Below are positions 1 through 5,369 of a stretch of DNA of 7,421 nt, piece after piece; the stretch's first letter is position 1, and every line of letters begins with the position of its first letter. The stretch is from an uncultured Lachnospiraceae bacterium (GTDB lineage Bacteria > Bacillota > Clostridia > Lachnospirales > Lachnospiraceae), in the NCBI GenBank assembly GCA_947177515.1, contig CAMWUU010000177.1:1-7421 (forward strand). The letters run 5' to 3'. Position numbers and translations under genes: made by a program. Under the pieces are notes generated by a model. It had not been told where the DNA came from, made no database searches, and saw only the letters and a list, made by a program, of their open reading frames with translations.

Positions 1-79
1 GCGGATTACTTTCTAACCCGGGGACAATTCCGCCCTGCCGCCGTACCCAAAAATGTACCCCCTTAAAAGCATACAATTT
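1..79 (-). other. Start of a GC-rich leader running off the window
   Basis: Downstream of the leftward promoter the DNA changes from AT-rich to GC-rich. It holds a tandem GTACCC (46-51 and 58-62, the second copy within GTACCCCC) and arms GCGGA (1-5) and TCCGC (29-33). No start codon with a ribosome binding site is seen before the edge. It may be an untranslated, structured leader or a small RNA; I could not match it to a known family. Confidence 0.3.
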
Positions 80-85
80 TAACGA

Positions 86-114
86 AGTATACCATCTTTT
101 TGTAGGATTTTCAA
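86..114 (-). promoter_or_regulatory. Leftward sigma-A promoter for a gene outside the window
   Basis: TTGAAA (114-109) and TATACT (91-86) on the minus strand with a 17-base spacer. The predicted start is near 79, reading out of the left edge. The palindrome AAGTACTT (113-120) touches the -35. The surrounding 1-228 stretch is otherwise AT-rich with no gene. Confidence 0.7.
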
Positions 115-228
115 GTACTTTGCACAAATTACATATTTTCCCCCACAAACCCTCTTAAAATATTAAATAAATTACCCCAAAAAAATCTATAAAATTTATG
201 TATTTAATCAGTTTCATATCCCCAATCC

Positions 229-268
229 GGCAGATCCCCCCTGACAAAAGCCGGAGGGGACATCTGCC
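229..268 (-). terminator. Large hairpin ending the dinB operon
   Basis: GGCAGAT (229-235) and ATCTGCC (262-268) pair perfectly, and CCCCT/AGGGG extends the stem around a roughly 12-base loop, seven bases after the stop codon at 276. No U-tract follows immediately on the transcribed strand (GGATTGGGG comes first, with AT-rich DNA and a T7 run about 50 bases on). It is therefore a probable terminator or 3'-end stabiliser rather than a textbook intrinsic terminator. Confidence 0.55.
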
Positions 269-275
269 CGACCTC

Positions 276-587
276 TTACCGGAAATTGAGTATCCACCTG
301 TTTTTTGTCTGATAATAAATCAGCCATGCCCTGACTGCCCGCCCAAGAATAGTTAACGTACAGTCAAATTCGACAGTCGGGATCCCTGCATACATTTTGT
401 GCTCCTGCGAGTGGACTATAACCGGACGGATCATCTGTATTTGTCCCTCCTCATCCTGGACTTTTATCATCAGCGGCATCAGTTTGCCCGAACTGGTAAA
501 CCAGCACTCACACGCAACTTCCCTCTGGATTCCCCGCAGGGTACCATGATCTGCCCGCCGAATATTTGTATCCCCGCCGAATGCCAT
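276..587 (-). CDS. Small protein of unknown function behind dinB
   Basis: A 103-residue protein I do not recognise. It begins MAFGGDTNIRRADHGTLRGI. It looks soluble and strand-rich, with alternating hydrophobic residues at 38-60 and 71-101. It has three cysteines (26, 28, 76), no signal peptide and no clear membrane helix. The start is the ATG at 587, because AAAAGGAGGG (604-595) stands seven bases before it. An in-frame ATG at 611 lies upstream of that site. It follows dinB by 43 bases on the same strand and ends in front of a large hairpin, so it is almost certainly the last gene of the dinB message and under the same SOS control. In other Firmicutes a YolD-like protein of similar size accompanies Y-family polymerases. 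I see no clear sequence likeness, so only the position is comparable. Confidence 0.82.
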   Translation of the reverse strand: MAFGGDTNIRRADHGTLRGIQREVACECWFTSSGKLMPLMIKVQDEEGQIQMIRPVIVHSQEHKMYAGIPTVEFDCTLTILGRAVRAWLIYYQTKNRWILNFR

Positions 588-630
588 AAAAACTCCCTCC
601 TTTTCTGACACAAGCCTTCCAACCCTTTAC

Positions 631-1854
631 TCAAAGCGGATATCCGCCGCACATATGGCTGATTGGCTGTCCCAAAAAGCCTGCCCGCCGTACGGCATCC
701 CTCCCATAACGTCCCCGGATGTTATCCACGGTTCTGTCTATTTTGGCAAGTTTCCCATAATCTGTCCGGTCAAAAAAATCCATCTGGCGGCAAAAGCTTT
801 CCCCTCCTGCCCCGCTGGTGTGCACCCCCAAATGGCGTATGGGTCGTTTATCCCACAATTGTTCAAAAAGAAGACAGGCGGTTTTATAAAGTTCCAGCGT
901 CAGGTTTGTTGGGTTATCCAATTTTTTCTGGTGCGAGAAATAAGACAGATCCGCATACCGGATTCCGACAGACACCACCGAAACTTCCGCCCGGTCGGCA
1001 CGTAACCTTTCCCCCAGGGTTTCGGATAAGGCTAACAACACTCTTTTTGCCATTGCCAGATCCTCCACATCAAACGGAATCGTGGTACTGTTCCCGTATC
1101 CTTTATTAGCCGGCGGGGCATCTAAGACTGGAGAAAGATCAACCCCGTTGGCAAATGCCCAGATTACCTCTCCCTGCTTTTTTAAAATCTCCTTCAGCCA
1201 TGCAGGATCTGCTGCCGCCAGTTCCCCAATTGTCCGTATTCCCATGGAAAAAAGCTTTTTCGCCGTCGCACGTCCCACAAAAAACAGTTCGGATACCGGA
1301 AGCGGCCACATTTTCTGGCGTATTTCCCACGGATACAGCGTATGCACCTGATCCGGCTTACAGAAGTCGGAGGCCATCTTTGCCAAAAGCTTGTTGTTTG
1401 AAATCCCGATATTCACAGTAAATCCCAGTTCTTCCCTGATCCGTTCCCGTATCTGCCGTGCCGCCTCCTTTGCCGTTCCAAAAAGATGGCAGGATTCGCT
1501 CATATCCATAAAAGCTTCGTCAATACTGTATTGTTCCACCATATCCGAATATTCCCTCAAAATATCCATAAAGGCTGCCGAACATCCTTCATATAATTTA
1601 TAATCGGGCTCAACCACCACTAACCCCGGGCATTTTTCCTTTGCCTGCCATACGGCTTCCCCCGTCCGGATCCCATACTTTTTTGCGGGAATGGATTTTG
1701 CAAGAATAATCCCGCGGCGCAGGGAGGTATCCCCGCCAACCGCCGAAGCAACTTTTCTAAGATCAAGCTGCTCCCCACAATGGGCAAGACGATAAACAGC
1801 CTCCCAGGAAAGGAAGGCTGAATTCACATCAATATGAAATATAATCTGATCCAA
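631..1854 (-). CDS. dinB: DNA polymerase IV (Y-family translesion polymerase)
   Basis: A 407-residue Y-family polymerase that copies past damaged bases. The first metal-binding Asp is D9 in IIFHIDVNSAF, and F14 is the steric-gate residue. The catalytic D112-E113 sit in YSIDEAFMDM. The fingers segment has AKSIPAKKYGIRTGE at 52-66. NIGISNNKLLAKMASDFCKP is present at 148-167, then a helix-hairpin-helix region (LFFVGRATAKKLFSMGIRTI) and a little-finger domain to about 350. QMDFF at 357-361 fits a beta-clamp binding motif, and the tail IDRTVDNIRGRYG is typical of the clostridial form. I place the start at the TTG at 1854, nine bases after GGAGGTG (1870-1864). The frame is open upstream with ATGs at 1893 and 2001, but the first lies inside the promoter spacer and the second overlaps the SRAP gene. 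Expression is probably LexA-controlled. Confidence 0.96.
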   Translation of the reverse strand: MDQIIFHIDVNSAFLSWEAVYRLAHCGEQLDLRKVASAVGGDTSLRRGIILAKSIPAKKYGIRTGEAVWQAKEKCPGLVVVEPDYKLYEGCSAAFMDILREYSDMVEQYSIDEAFMDMSESCHLFGTAKEAARQIRERIREELGFTVNIGISNNKLLAKMASDFCKPDQVHTLYPWEIRQKMWPLPVSELFFVGRATAKKLFSMGIRTIGELAAADPAWLKEILKKQGEVIWAFANGVDLSPVLDAPPANKGYGNSTTIPFDVEDLAMAKRVLLALSETLGERLRADRAEVSVVSVGIRYADLSYFSHQKKLDNPTNLTLELYKTACLLFEQLWDKRPIRHLGVHTSGAGGESFCRQMDFFDRTDYGKLAKIDRTVDNIRGRYGRDAVRRAGFLGQPISHMCGGYPL

Positions 1855-1864
1855 ACGTATGTTC
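1853..1864. promoter_or_regulatory. LexA (SOS) box 2, over the dinB ribosome binding site and start
   Basis: GAACATACGTTT on the minus strand fits GAAC-N4-GTTY with an R-N-R-Y centre (A-T-A-C). It lies 35 bp from box 1, centre to centre, about 10-20 bases past the predicted transcription start. It overlaps the last base of the ribosome binding site and two bases of the TTG start codon. I found no other matching box in the window. Confidence 0.65.
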
Positions 1865-1879
1865 ACCTCCTGTTCTTTT

Positions 1880-1908
1880 ATGATAGCAAACATACGTTCT
1901 TTTTTCAA
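1880..1908 (-). promoter_or_regulatory. SOS-type promoter of dinB
   Basis: On the minus strand TTGAAA (1908-1903) and TATCAT (1885-1880) stand 17 bases apart, each one mismatch from consensus. The 17-base spacer contains a LexA box. The predicted start near 1873 leaves a leader of only about 19 bases, which contains the ribosome binding site AGGAGGTG and leads to a TTG start codon. Confidence 0.75.
1888..1899. promoter_or_regulatory. LexA (SOS) box 1, between -35 and -10 of dinB
   Basis: GAACGTATGTTT on the minus strand fits the Gram-positive SOS box GAAC-N4-GTTY, including the R-N-R-Y centre (G-T-A-T). It fills the promoter spacer, the classical place for LexA to block RNA polymerase. The ATG within it is the upstream in-frame ATG of the dinB frame, which is therefore unlikely to be a start codon. 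Confidence 0.75.
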
Positions 1909-1972
1909 CTGGTATCTGCTTCCAGTCCCGCTTTCTTGTTTCCAAAAAAAGAGTTTATCCGTCAAGCACATC

Positions 1973-2587
1973 CTAGAACAGACTGATCTGCTCATATTCA
2001 AACCGCCGCTCTAAGCGGTTCGGTATCTTTCGCAGGAAATCCTGCGTCAGATCCGGCTGCACAATCCAAGGCAGGATTTCCTCCTCTTCCAGAAGCAGCG
2101 GCATACGGCTATGCACCGGTTCCATGGATTCGTTTGCACGCGTGGTCAGAATCACAAAATGTTCCCCATCCGGATACAAATTATAAATCCCCGCCATAAA
2201 AAGCACTTTTTTTTCCTTCCGGTAAAAAATATTCTTCTCCTTGTTGCGGTTCCATTCATAAAACCAGGTAGCAGGAATAACTGCCCTCCGGCAGGCAACC
2301 GCTTCAAAAAACATCCTTTGTTCCGCTGCCGTTTCGCTGCGGGCATTGAATATCAGTTTTCCACCCGTTTTTTTTCCACCCGGCACCAAAAACCCCCAGC
2401 GCTGCATACGGCAGCATATCCGGCTTCCCTTATCCACAGCGGCCAGGACTGGCGCAGTTTGCGTCGGATGGATGTCCGTTGGAAGGAGTTTTAAAGCCTG
2501 ACTGGCACTGCTCTTTTCTTCCGCCTGCCGCACCAGCTTTTCAATTTCCTTTGCTGTATCATCGTCCACATAGTATCTTCCACACAT
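1973..2587 (-). CDS. SRAP-domain (YedK/HMCES) abasic-site DNA-protein crosslink protein
   Basis: A 204-residue SRAP-family protein (SOS response-associated peptidase; E. coli YedK, human HMCES). The family shields abasic sites in single-stranded DNA through a thiazolidine link to Cys2. All key residues are visible: Cys2 in MCGRYY, Asn81 in FNARSETA, Glu111 in PATWFYEWNR and His159 in VHSRMPLLL. The length is typical. I chose the ATG at 2587, because Met must be followed directly by the catalytic Cys after Met removal. An in-frame GTG at 2596 would bury the Cys and lies within the ribosome binding site GAGGTGG. No LexA box is visible in the 90 bases upstream, and no strong promoter either, so it may be read through from the HxlR gene. 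DNA polymerase IV follows after 118 bases, a pairing that fits lesion tolerance. Confidence 0.96.
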   Translation of the reverse strand: MCGRYYVDDDTAKEIEKLVRQAEEKSSASQALKLLPTDIHPTQTAPVLAAVDKGSRICCRMQRWGFLVPGGKKTGGKLIFNARSETAAEQRMFFEAVACRRAVIPATWFYEWNRNKEKNIFYRKEKKVLFMAGIYNLYPDGEHFVILTTRANESMEPVHSRMPLLLEEEEILPWIVQPDLTQDFLRKIPNRLERRFEYEQISLF

Positions 2588-2677
2588 AAATACCACCTCA
2601 CTGTACCATATCCATATATTCTTGCCCTTATTTTTTCATCCATATTCCATAAACCACAAATAACCAATTTTTTCCAT

Positions 2678-3010
2678 TTAAAGCCGGTTTTGCTCCCCCC
2701 ACTCACACATTCCATCCAAAATTGGCATAAGGGATTCTCCCCGCTTTGTTAAACGGTACTCCACTTTCGGCGGGATTTGGGGATATTCCTTTCTGTGTAC
2801 CAACTGGTCGGCTTCTAATTCTTTCAGCGTGGAACTTAAAGTCTTGTAGGAAATATCCCCGATATATCTTTTCATTTCATTAAATCGTACTACCTTAAAC
2901 TCCATCAGGGTATAAAGAATAGTCATTTTGTATTTTCCATTGATTAGGGACAGGGTATAGCAAAAACCTGTATCGCCAAGACACTCCTGCGAAATACTGC
3001 GTTCTTTCAT
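2678..3010 (-). CDS. HxlR-family winged-helix transcriptional regulator
   Basis: A 110-residue DNA-binding protein of the HxlR family. CYTLSLINGKYKMTILYTL at 17-35 matches the usual family opening (C-P-hydrophobic-GGKWK-ILW). The recognition helix and wing follow: RFNEMKRYIGDISYKTLSSTLKELEADQLVHRKEYPQIPPKVEYRLTKRG. Cys10 and Cys17 lie in the N-terminal region where HxlR members such as YodB carry redox- or electrophile-sensing cysteines; sensing here is inference. The start is the ATG at 3010, six bases behind AAAGGAAAG. The frame is open further upstream (to an ATG-equivalent at 3109), but that stretch overlaps the promoter and has no family likeness. The gene has its own promoter and a palindrome in the leader. 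It lies just downstream of the MATE-kinase gene, a likely target, and could be co-transcribed with the SRAP gene 90 bases further on. Confidence 0.95.
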   Translation of the reverse strand: MKERSISQECLGDTGFCYTLSLINGKYKMTILYTLMEFKVVRFNEMKRYIGDISYKTLSSTLKELEADQLVHRKEYPQIPPKVEYRLTKRGESLMPILDGMCEWGEQNRL

Positions 3011-3029
3011 GGTATACTTTCCTTTCGGT

Positions 3030-3056
3030 AAGTACCGCACTTGAATATGCGTACTT
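3030..3056. promoter_or_regulatory. Inverted repeat in the HxlR leader, candidate autoregulatory operator
   Basis: On the minus strand AAGTACGCA and TGCGGTACTT form 9-bp arms with one extra G in the second arm, around an eight-base centre. It lies between the predicted transcription start and the ribosome binding site. HxlR-family dimers bind palindromes near their own or neighbouring promoters, so an operator is plausible. An RNA hairpin is the alternative. The plus strand also shows a 14-base-spaced direct repeat of ACTTGA (3039-3058). Confidence 0.4.
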
Positions 3057-3080
3057 GATTCTGCTTCAATTCTTGTTACA

Positions 3081-3109
3081 ATAATACTATTGAATACGGG
3101 CAAAGTCAA
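3081..3109 (-). promoter_or_regulatory. Sigma-A promoter of the HxlR regulator
   Basis: TTGACT (3109-3104) and TATTAT (3086-3081) on the minus strand, spaced by 17 bases, each one mismatch from consensus. The predicted start is near 3074, giving a leader of about 64 bases. The -10 lies inside a small inverted repeat, CAATA/TATTG around four bases (3079-3092), a possible operator. Confidence 0.75.
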
Positions 3110-3113
3110 GCCT

Positions 3114-3135
3114 GCAAAAACAGGGAAAGCCTGTT
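3114..3135 (-). terminator. Intrinsic terminator after the MATE-kinase fusion
   Basis: On the transcribed strand AACAGG, loop CTTTC, CCTGTT forms a perfect 6-bp stem running into TTTTTG, five bases after the stop codon of the fusion gene. The stem is short but position and U-tract fit. The -35 of the next promoter starts only five bases further on. Confidence 0.6.
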
Positions 3136-3140
3136 ATTAA

Positions 3141-5108
3141 CTATTTTCCCATCCGGCCAATATAACTACAGATCAGGTCTGCCGCAGCATCCTCACCCAC
3201 TGACGCATCCATACACAGTTCATAACCATGGGGATCCCCCCATTCCCTCCCGGAAACACTTTTATAGTACGCACTCCTGGCGGCATCCGACCGGGCAATA
3301 CTTTTTTTCGCCGCATCCAGGCTGTCCCCGTACATCTCCATCACCTTTTTCTCACGGTAAGTTTTTGGGGCATGGATAAAGATACGCACCACATCCCGAT
3401 AGTTTCGCAGCACATAATCCGCTGAGCGCCCTATGATAACGCAGGAACCTGCATCCGCAATCCGGCGGATCGCTTTTTCCTGTGCTTCAATAGCACGTTT
3501 TACCGGATCAGTCGTAAGATACAGCTCCCTCATAATGGCATTTTCGTCAGAATTAATACTGGAAATAAACTCCTGTGCCAGACCGCTTTCCTTAGCGGCA
3601 ACCGCTACCAGTTCTTTGTAATAGCAGGGAATATCCAAGCGTTTCGCTACCATCTGCCCAATCCGTTTTCCGGCAGAACCATGTTCCCTAGCAATCGTAA
3701 TGATCGCCCCCGGGCTTGATGGTATTATAGCCGCCGCAAGCTCTTCAGACTTGGTTTTATGCCCCAATTCCCTCCATACCCGCCCCATAACTGCTGCCGT
3801 AACCAAAACAGCCAGCACATCGGCGATCGGTGCCGCCCAAAAAATACCAGTAACACCCATGGCAACCGGGATTAGCAAAGAAAAAACAATTAACAGCACA
3901 TCCCGCAGGATGGATAAAGGCGCGGCGGCCTTTGCCTTGCCGATGGACTGCAAAAAGATGGCACAGACCTTCTGAAGGCAGGTAACAAAGATAAGGGAAA
4001 GATAGATCCGCAGGCAGAGCACAGCGAAATCAAAATAAACGGGGTCATCCGCCGATCCAAACATCCGGATAAATACGCCGGGGATGGCTTCAACGAAAAC
4101 CGTGCAGATTAGCCCGATGACCAATGTCCACTTTACCATCTGTTTTAACAGTTCCCGCACCCGGTCATAGTTCCCTGCCCCATAATTATAGCCGACAATC
4201 GGCTGTGCTCCGGCAGCAATACCAATCGCGACATTCAATACAAGCTGGAAGAGTTTCATAATAACCACAAACGCCGCTAAAGGAATATCCTTGCCATAGA
4301 CGGAACGTGCACCATATTTTACCAGCAGGATATTGTTGACCACGGTAATAACTACAATCGAAAGCTGCGTCAGCAAACTGGAAGTCCCCAGAGCCATAAT
4401 CGGCTTCAAAAGCACAATACTTGGCCTGAAACTTCCAGCGCTTATCCGGAAAGTCTTAGGATGCCTTAAATAAACCGCACAGATCAGGAAACTGACAAAT
4501 TGTCCAAGTATGGTGGCAAAGGCAGCACCCTTAATTCCCAGATCAAGTAAAAATATCGCTACCGGATCACCGATTATATTAATGACTGCACCAGTCAGCA
4601 TGGCCATCATCGCATATTTGGGGCTGCCGTCCGCCCGGATAATGGATGCTAGGGTATTCTGTACCATGGCAAGTGGCATCATGGCAAAAATAATCACACC
4701 GTAATCGTGAGCCATCCGGATACTGGCATCCGTAGCACCAATAAGGTACAACAGACCGTCCCCCCACGAATACGCAATAATAATCACTGCCACACCAGAG
4801 AGGAATGACAAAATGGCTGCATTGCCAACACTTTTGTGAATATCCTTTGTTTCCCCACGCCCTAAAGAAACGCTCAATGCGGCGGCAGCCCCGTCACCAA
4901 AGAACAGGCTTAAACCCCACCCTATTACTGTGATTGGGAAGATCACACCGGTGGCAGCATTGCCCAGATAACCTACACCATTGCCCACAAAAATCTGATC
5001 CACAATATTGTAAAGACATGAAATAATGAGGGAACAGATGCATGGAATCGCAAATTGCAGCAGCAGCTCGCCAACCTTTTTTGTGCCAAGATAATTACTG
5101 TTTTCCAT
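3141..5108 (-). CDS. MATE efflux transporter fused to a cytidylate-kinase-like domain
   Basis: A 655-residue two-domain protein. Residues 1 to about 447 are a complete MATE-family transporter with about 12 membrane helices. Landmarks include VDQIFVGNGVGYLGNAA at 36-52, IIRADGSPKYAM at 156-167, GAQPIVGYNYGAGNYDRV at 300-317 and FLQSIGKAKAA at 385-395. MATE proteins expel drugs or cations using H+ or Na+ gradients. After a short polar linker (448-466), residues 467-655 match the cytidylate-kinase-like family (Cytidylate_kin2): ITIAREHGSAGKRIG at 470-484, IIGRSADYVL at 558-567, RIFIHAP at 575-581 and WGDPHGYELCMDAS at 623-636. The P-loop is atypical, with Arg where Ser/Thr follows the Lys, as is usual for this divergent family, so kinase activity is unproven. 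The frame is continuous, with no sign of frameshift. AAGGAGGAC precedes the ATG. The kinase domain should face the cytoplasm. Its substrate and purpose are unknown. Confidence 0.93.
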   Translation of the reverse strand: MENSNYLGTKKVGELLLQFAIPCICSLIISCLYNIVDQIFVGNGVGYLGNAATGVIFPITVIGWGLSLFFGDGAAAALSVSLGRGETKDIHKSVGNAAILSFLSGVAVIIIAYSWGDGLLYLIGATDASIRMAHDYGVIIFAMMPLAMVQNTLASIIRADGSPKYAMMAMLTGAVINIIGDPVAIFLLDLGIKGAAFATILGQFVSFLICAVYLRHPKTFRISAGSFRPSIVLLKPIMALGTSSLLTQLSIVVITVVNNILLVKYGARSVYGKDIPLAAFVVIMKLFQLVLNVAIGIAAGAQPIVGYNYGAGNYDRVRELLKQMVKWTLVIGLICTVFVEAIPGVFIRMFGSADDPVYFDFAVLCLRIYLSLIFVTCLQKVCAIFLQSIGKAKAAAPLSILRDVLLIVFSLLIPVAMGVTGIFWAAPIADVLAVLVTAAVMGRVWRELGHKTKSEELAAAIIPSSPGAIITIAREHGSAGKRIGQMVAKRLDIPCYYKELVAVAAKESGLAQEFISSINSDENAIMRELYLTTDPVKRAIEAQEKAIRRIADAGSCVIIGRSADYVLRNYRDVVRIFIHAPKTYREKKVMEMYGDSLDAAKKSIARSDAARSAYYKSVSGREWGDPHGYELCMDASVGEDAAADLICSYIGRMGK

Positions 5109-5128
5109 AAGTCCTCCTTATTTTGCGC

Positions 5129-5195
5129 AAAAAAAACGACACCTGCAGACCCGTACCGTAATCAGATTTACGCGCGGTGCGCCACATGTGTCGTT
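5129..5195 (-). promoter_or_regulatory. Leader hairpin with U-tract: candidate transcription attenuator
   Basis: In the leader of the MATE-kinase gene the transcribed strand carries AACGACAC (5195-5188) and its perfect complement GTGTCGTT (5142-5135), about 45 bases apart. The second arm runs straight into an eight-U tract (5136-5129). Past one A-G mismatch the stem extends by five more pairs, two of them wobble. Inside, ACCG can pair with CGGGU (one bulge), and CGUAA/UUACG closes an apical six-base loop. The element is thus a long imperfect rod that looks like an intrinsic terminator placed between promoter and ribosome binding site (AAGGAGGAC, 5120-5112). That position suggests controlled read-through. 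I do not recognise a known riboswitch consensus. An in-frame ATG at 5187 inside the first arm could encode a 30-codon leader peptide, but no ribosome binding site precedes it. Confidence 0.6.
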
Positions 5196-5223
5196 GATTT
5201 TGCCTAATTCAATTGCAGATAAT

Positions 5224-5252
5224 ATTATACTTTTTTCCGCTATAAAAATCAA
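5224..5252 (-). promoter_or_regulatory. Sigma-A promoter of the MATE-kinase fusion
   Basis: On the minus strand, TTGATT (5252-5247) and a perfect TATAAT (5229-5224) are separated by exactly 17 bases. Transcription would begin near 5217, giving a leader of about 108 bases before the ATG at 5108. The upstream gene ends at 5370, so this is an independent promoter. Confidence 0.8.
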
Positions 5253-5341
5253 AGGGGATTTTCCACAAAAAACAGTATCGCATGGACTAAGAAAAATGCA
5301 CAAAATCCTGCCCCTTTACATCTTTAACATAATTAAAACCA

Positions 5342-5365
5342 GGTCAGTAAAAAGGATAACAGACC
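5342..5365 (-). terminator. Possible weak terminator after the DUF454 gene
   Basis: On the transcribed strand GGTCTGT and ACTGACC form a 7-position stem with one T-T mismatch and a 10-base loop, four bases after the stop codon, followed by TGGTTTT. It is a weak intrinsic terminator at best, but the position fits and the next gene has its own promoter. Confidence 0.35.
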
Positions 5366-5369
5366 AAAT

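Noticed and set aside
655..1109. Long open frames on the plus strand (655-1005 and 663-1109) opposite dinB
   Set aside because: They lie entirely within the dinB coding region, lack ribosome binding sites, and the translations show no family likeness. They are antisense shadows.
1909..1972. Terminator between SRAP and dinB
   Set aside because: Only a weak A/T stem (CTTTTTTTG with CAAGAAAG) is present, with no U-tract after it. Some read-through from SRAP into dinB remains likely.
2588..2596. GTG at 2596 as the SRAP start
   Set aside because: It would place three residues before MCGRYY, so Cys2 could not become the N-terminus needed for catalysis, and it overlaps the ribosome binding site.
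3676..3686. GAACCATGTTC, resembling a LexA box
   Set aside because: The half-sites are separated by three bases instead of four, and the site lies inside the kinase domain coding sequence, far from any promoter.
5095..5187. 30-codon leader peptide overlapping the MATE start
   Set aside because: No ribosome binding site precedes the ATG and nothing else supports coding. I keep it only as an alternative in the attenuator finding, not as a gene.
5143..5220. Antiterminator pairing of AUCUGCA (5220-5214) with UGCAGGU in the second arm of the leader hairpin
   Set aside because: The pairing is good on paper, but the predicted transcription start (about 5217) would leave out roughly half of the first segment. 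It holds only if transcription begins a few bases earlier.
5118..5303. 61-codon minus-strand frame between DUF454 and the MATE gene
   Set aside because: It spans the promoter and the leader hairpin, its first part would not be transcribed from that promoter, and it has no ribosome binding site.
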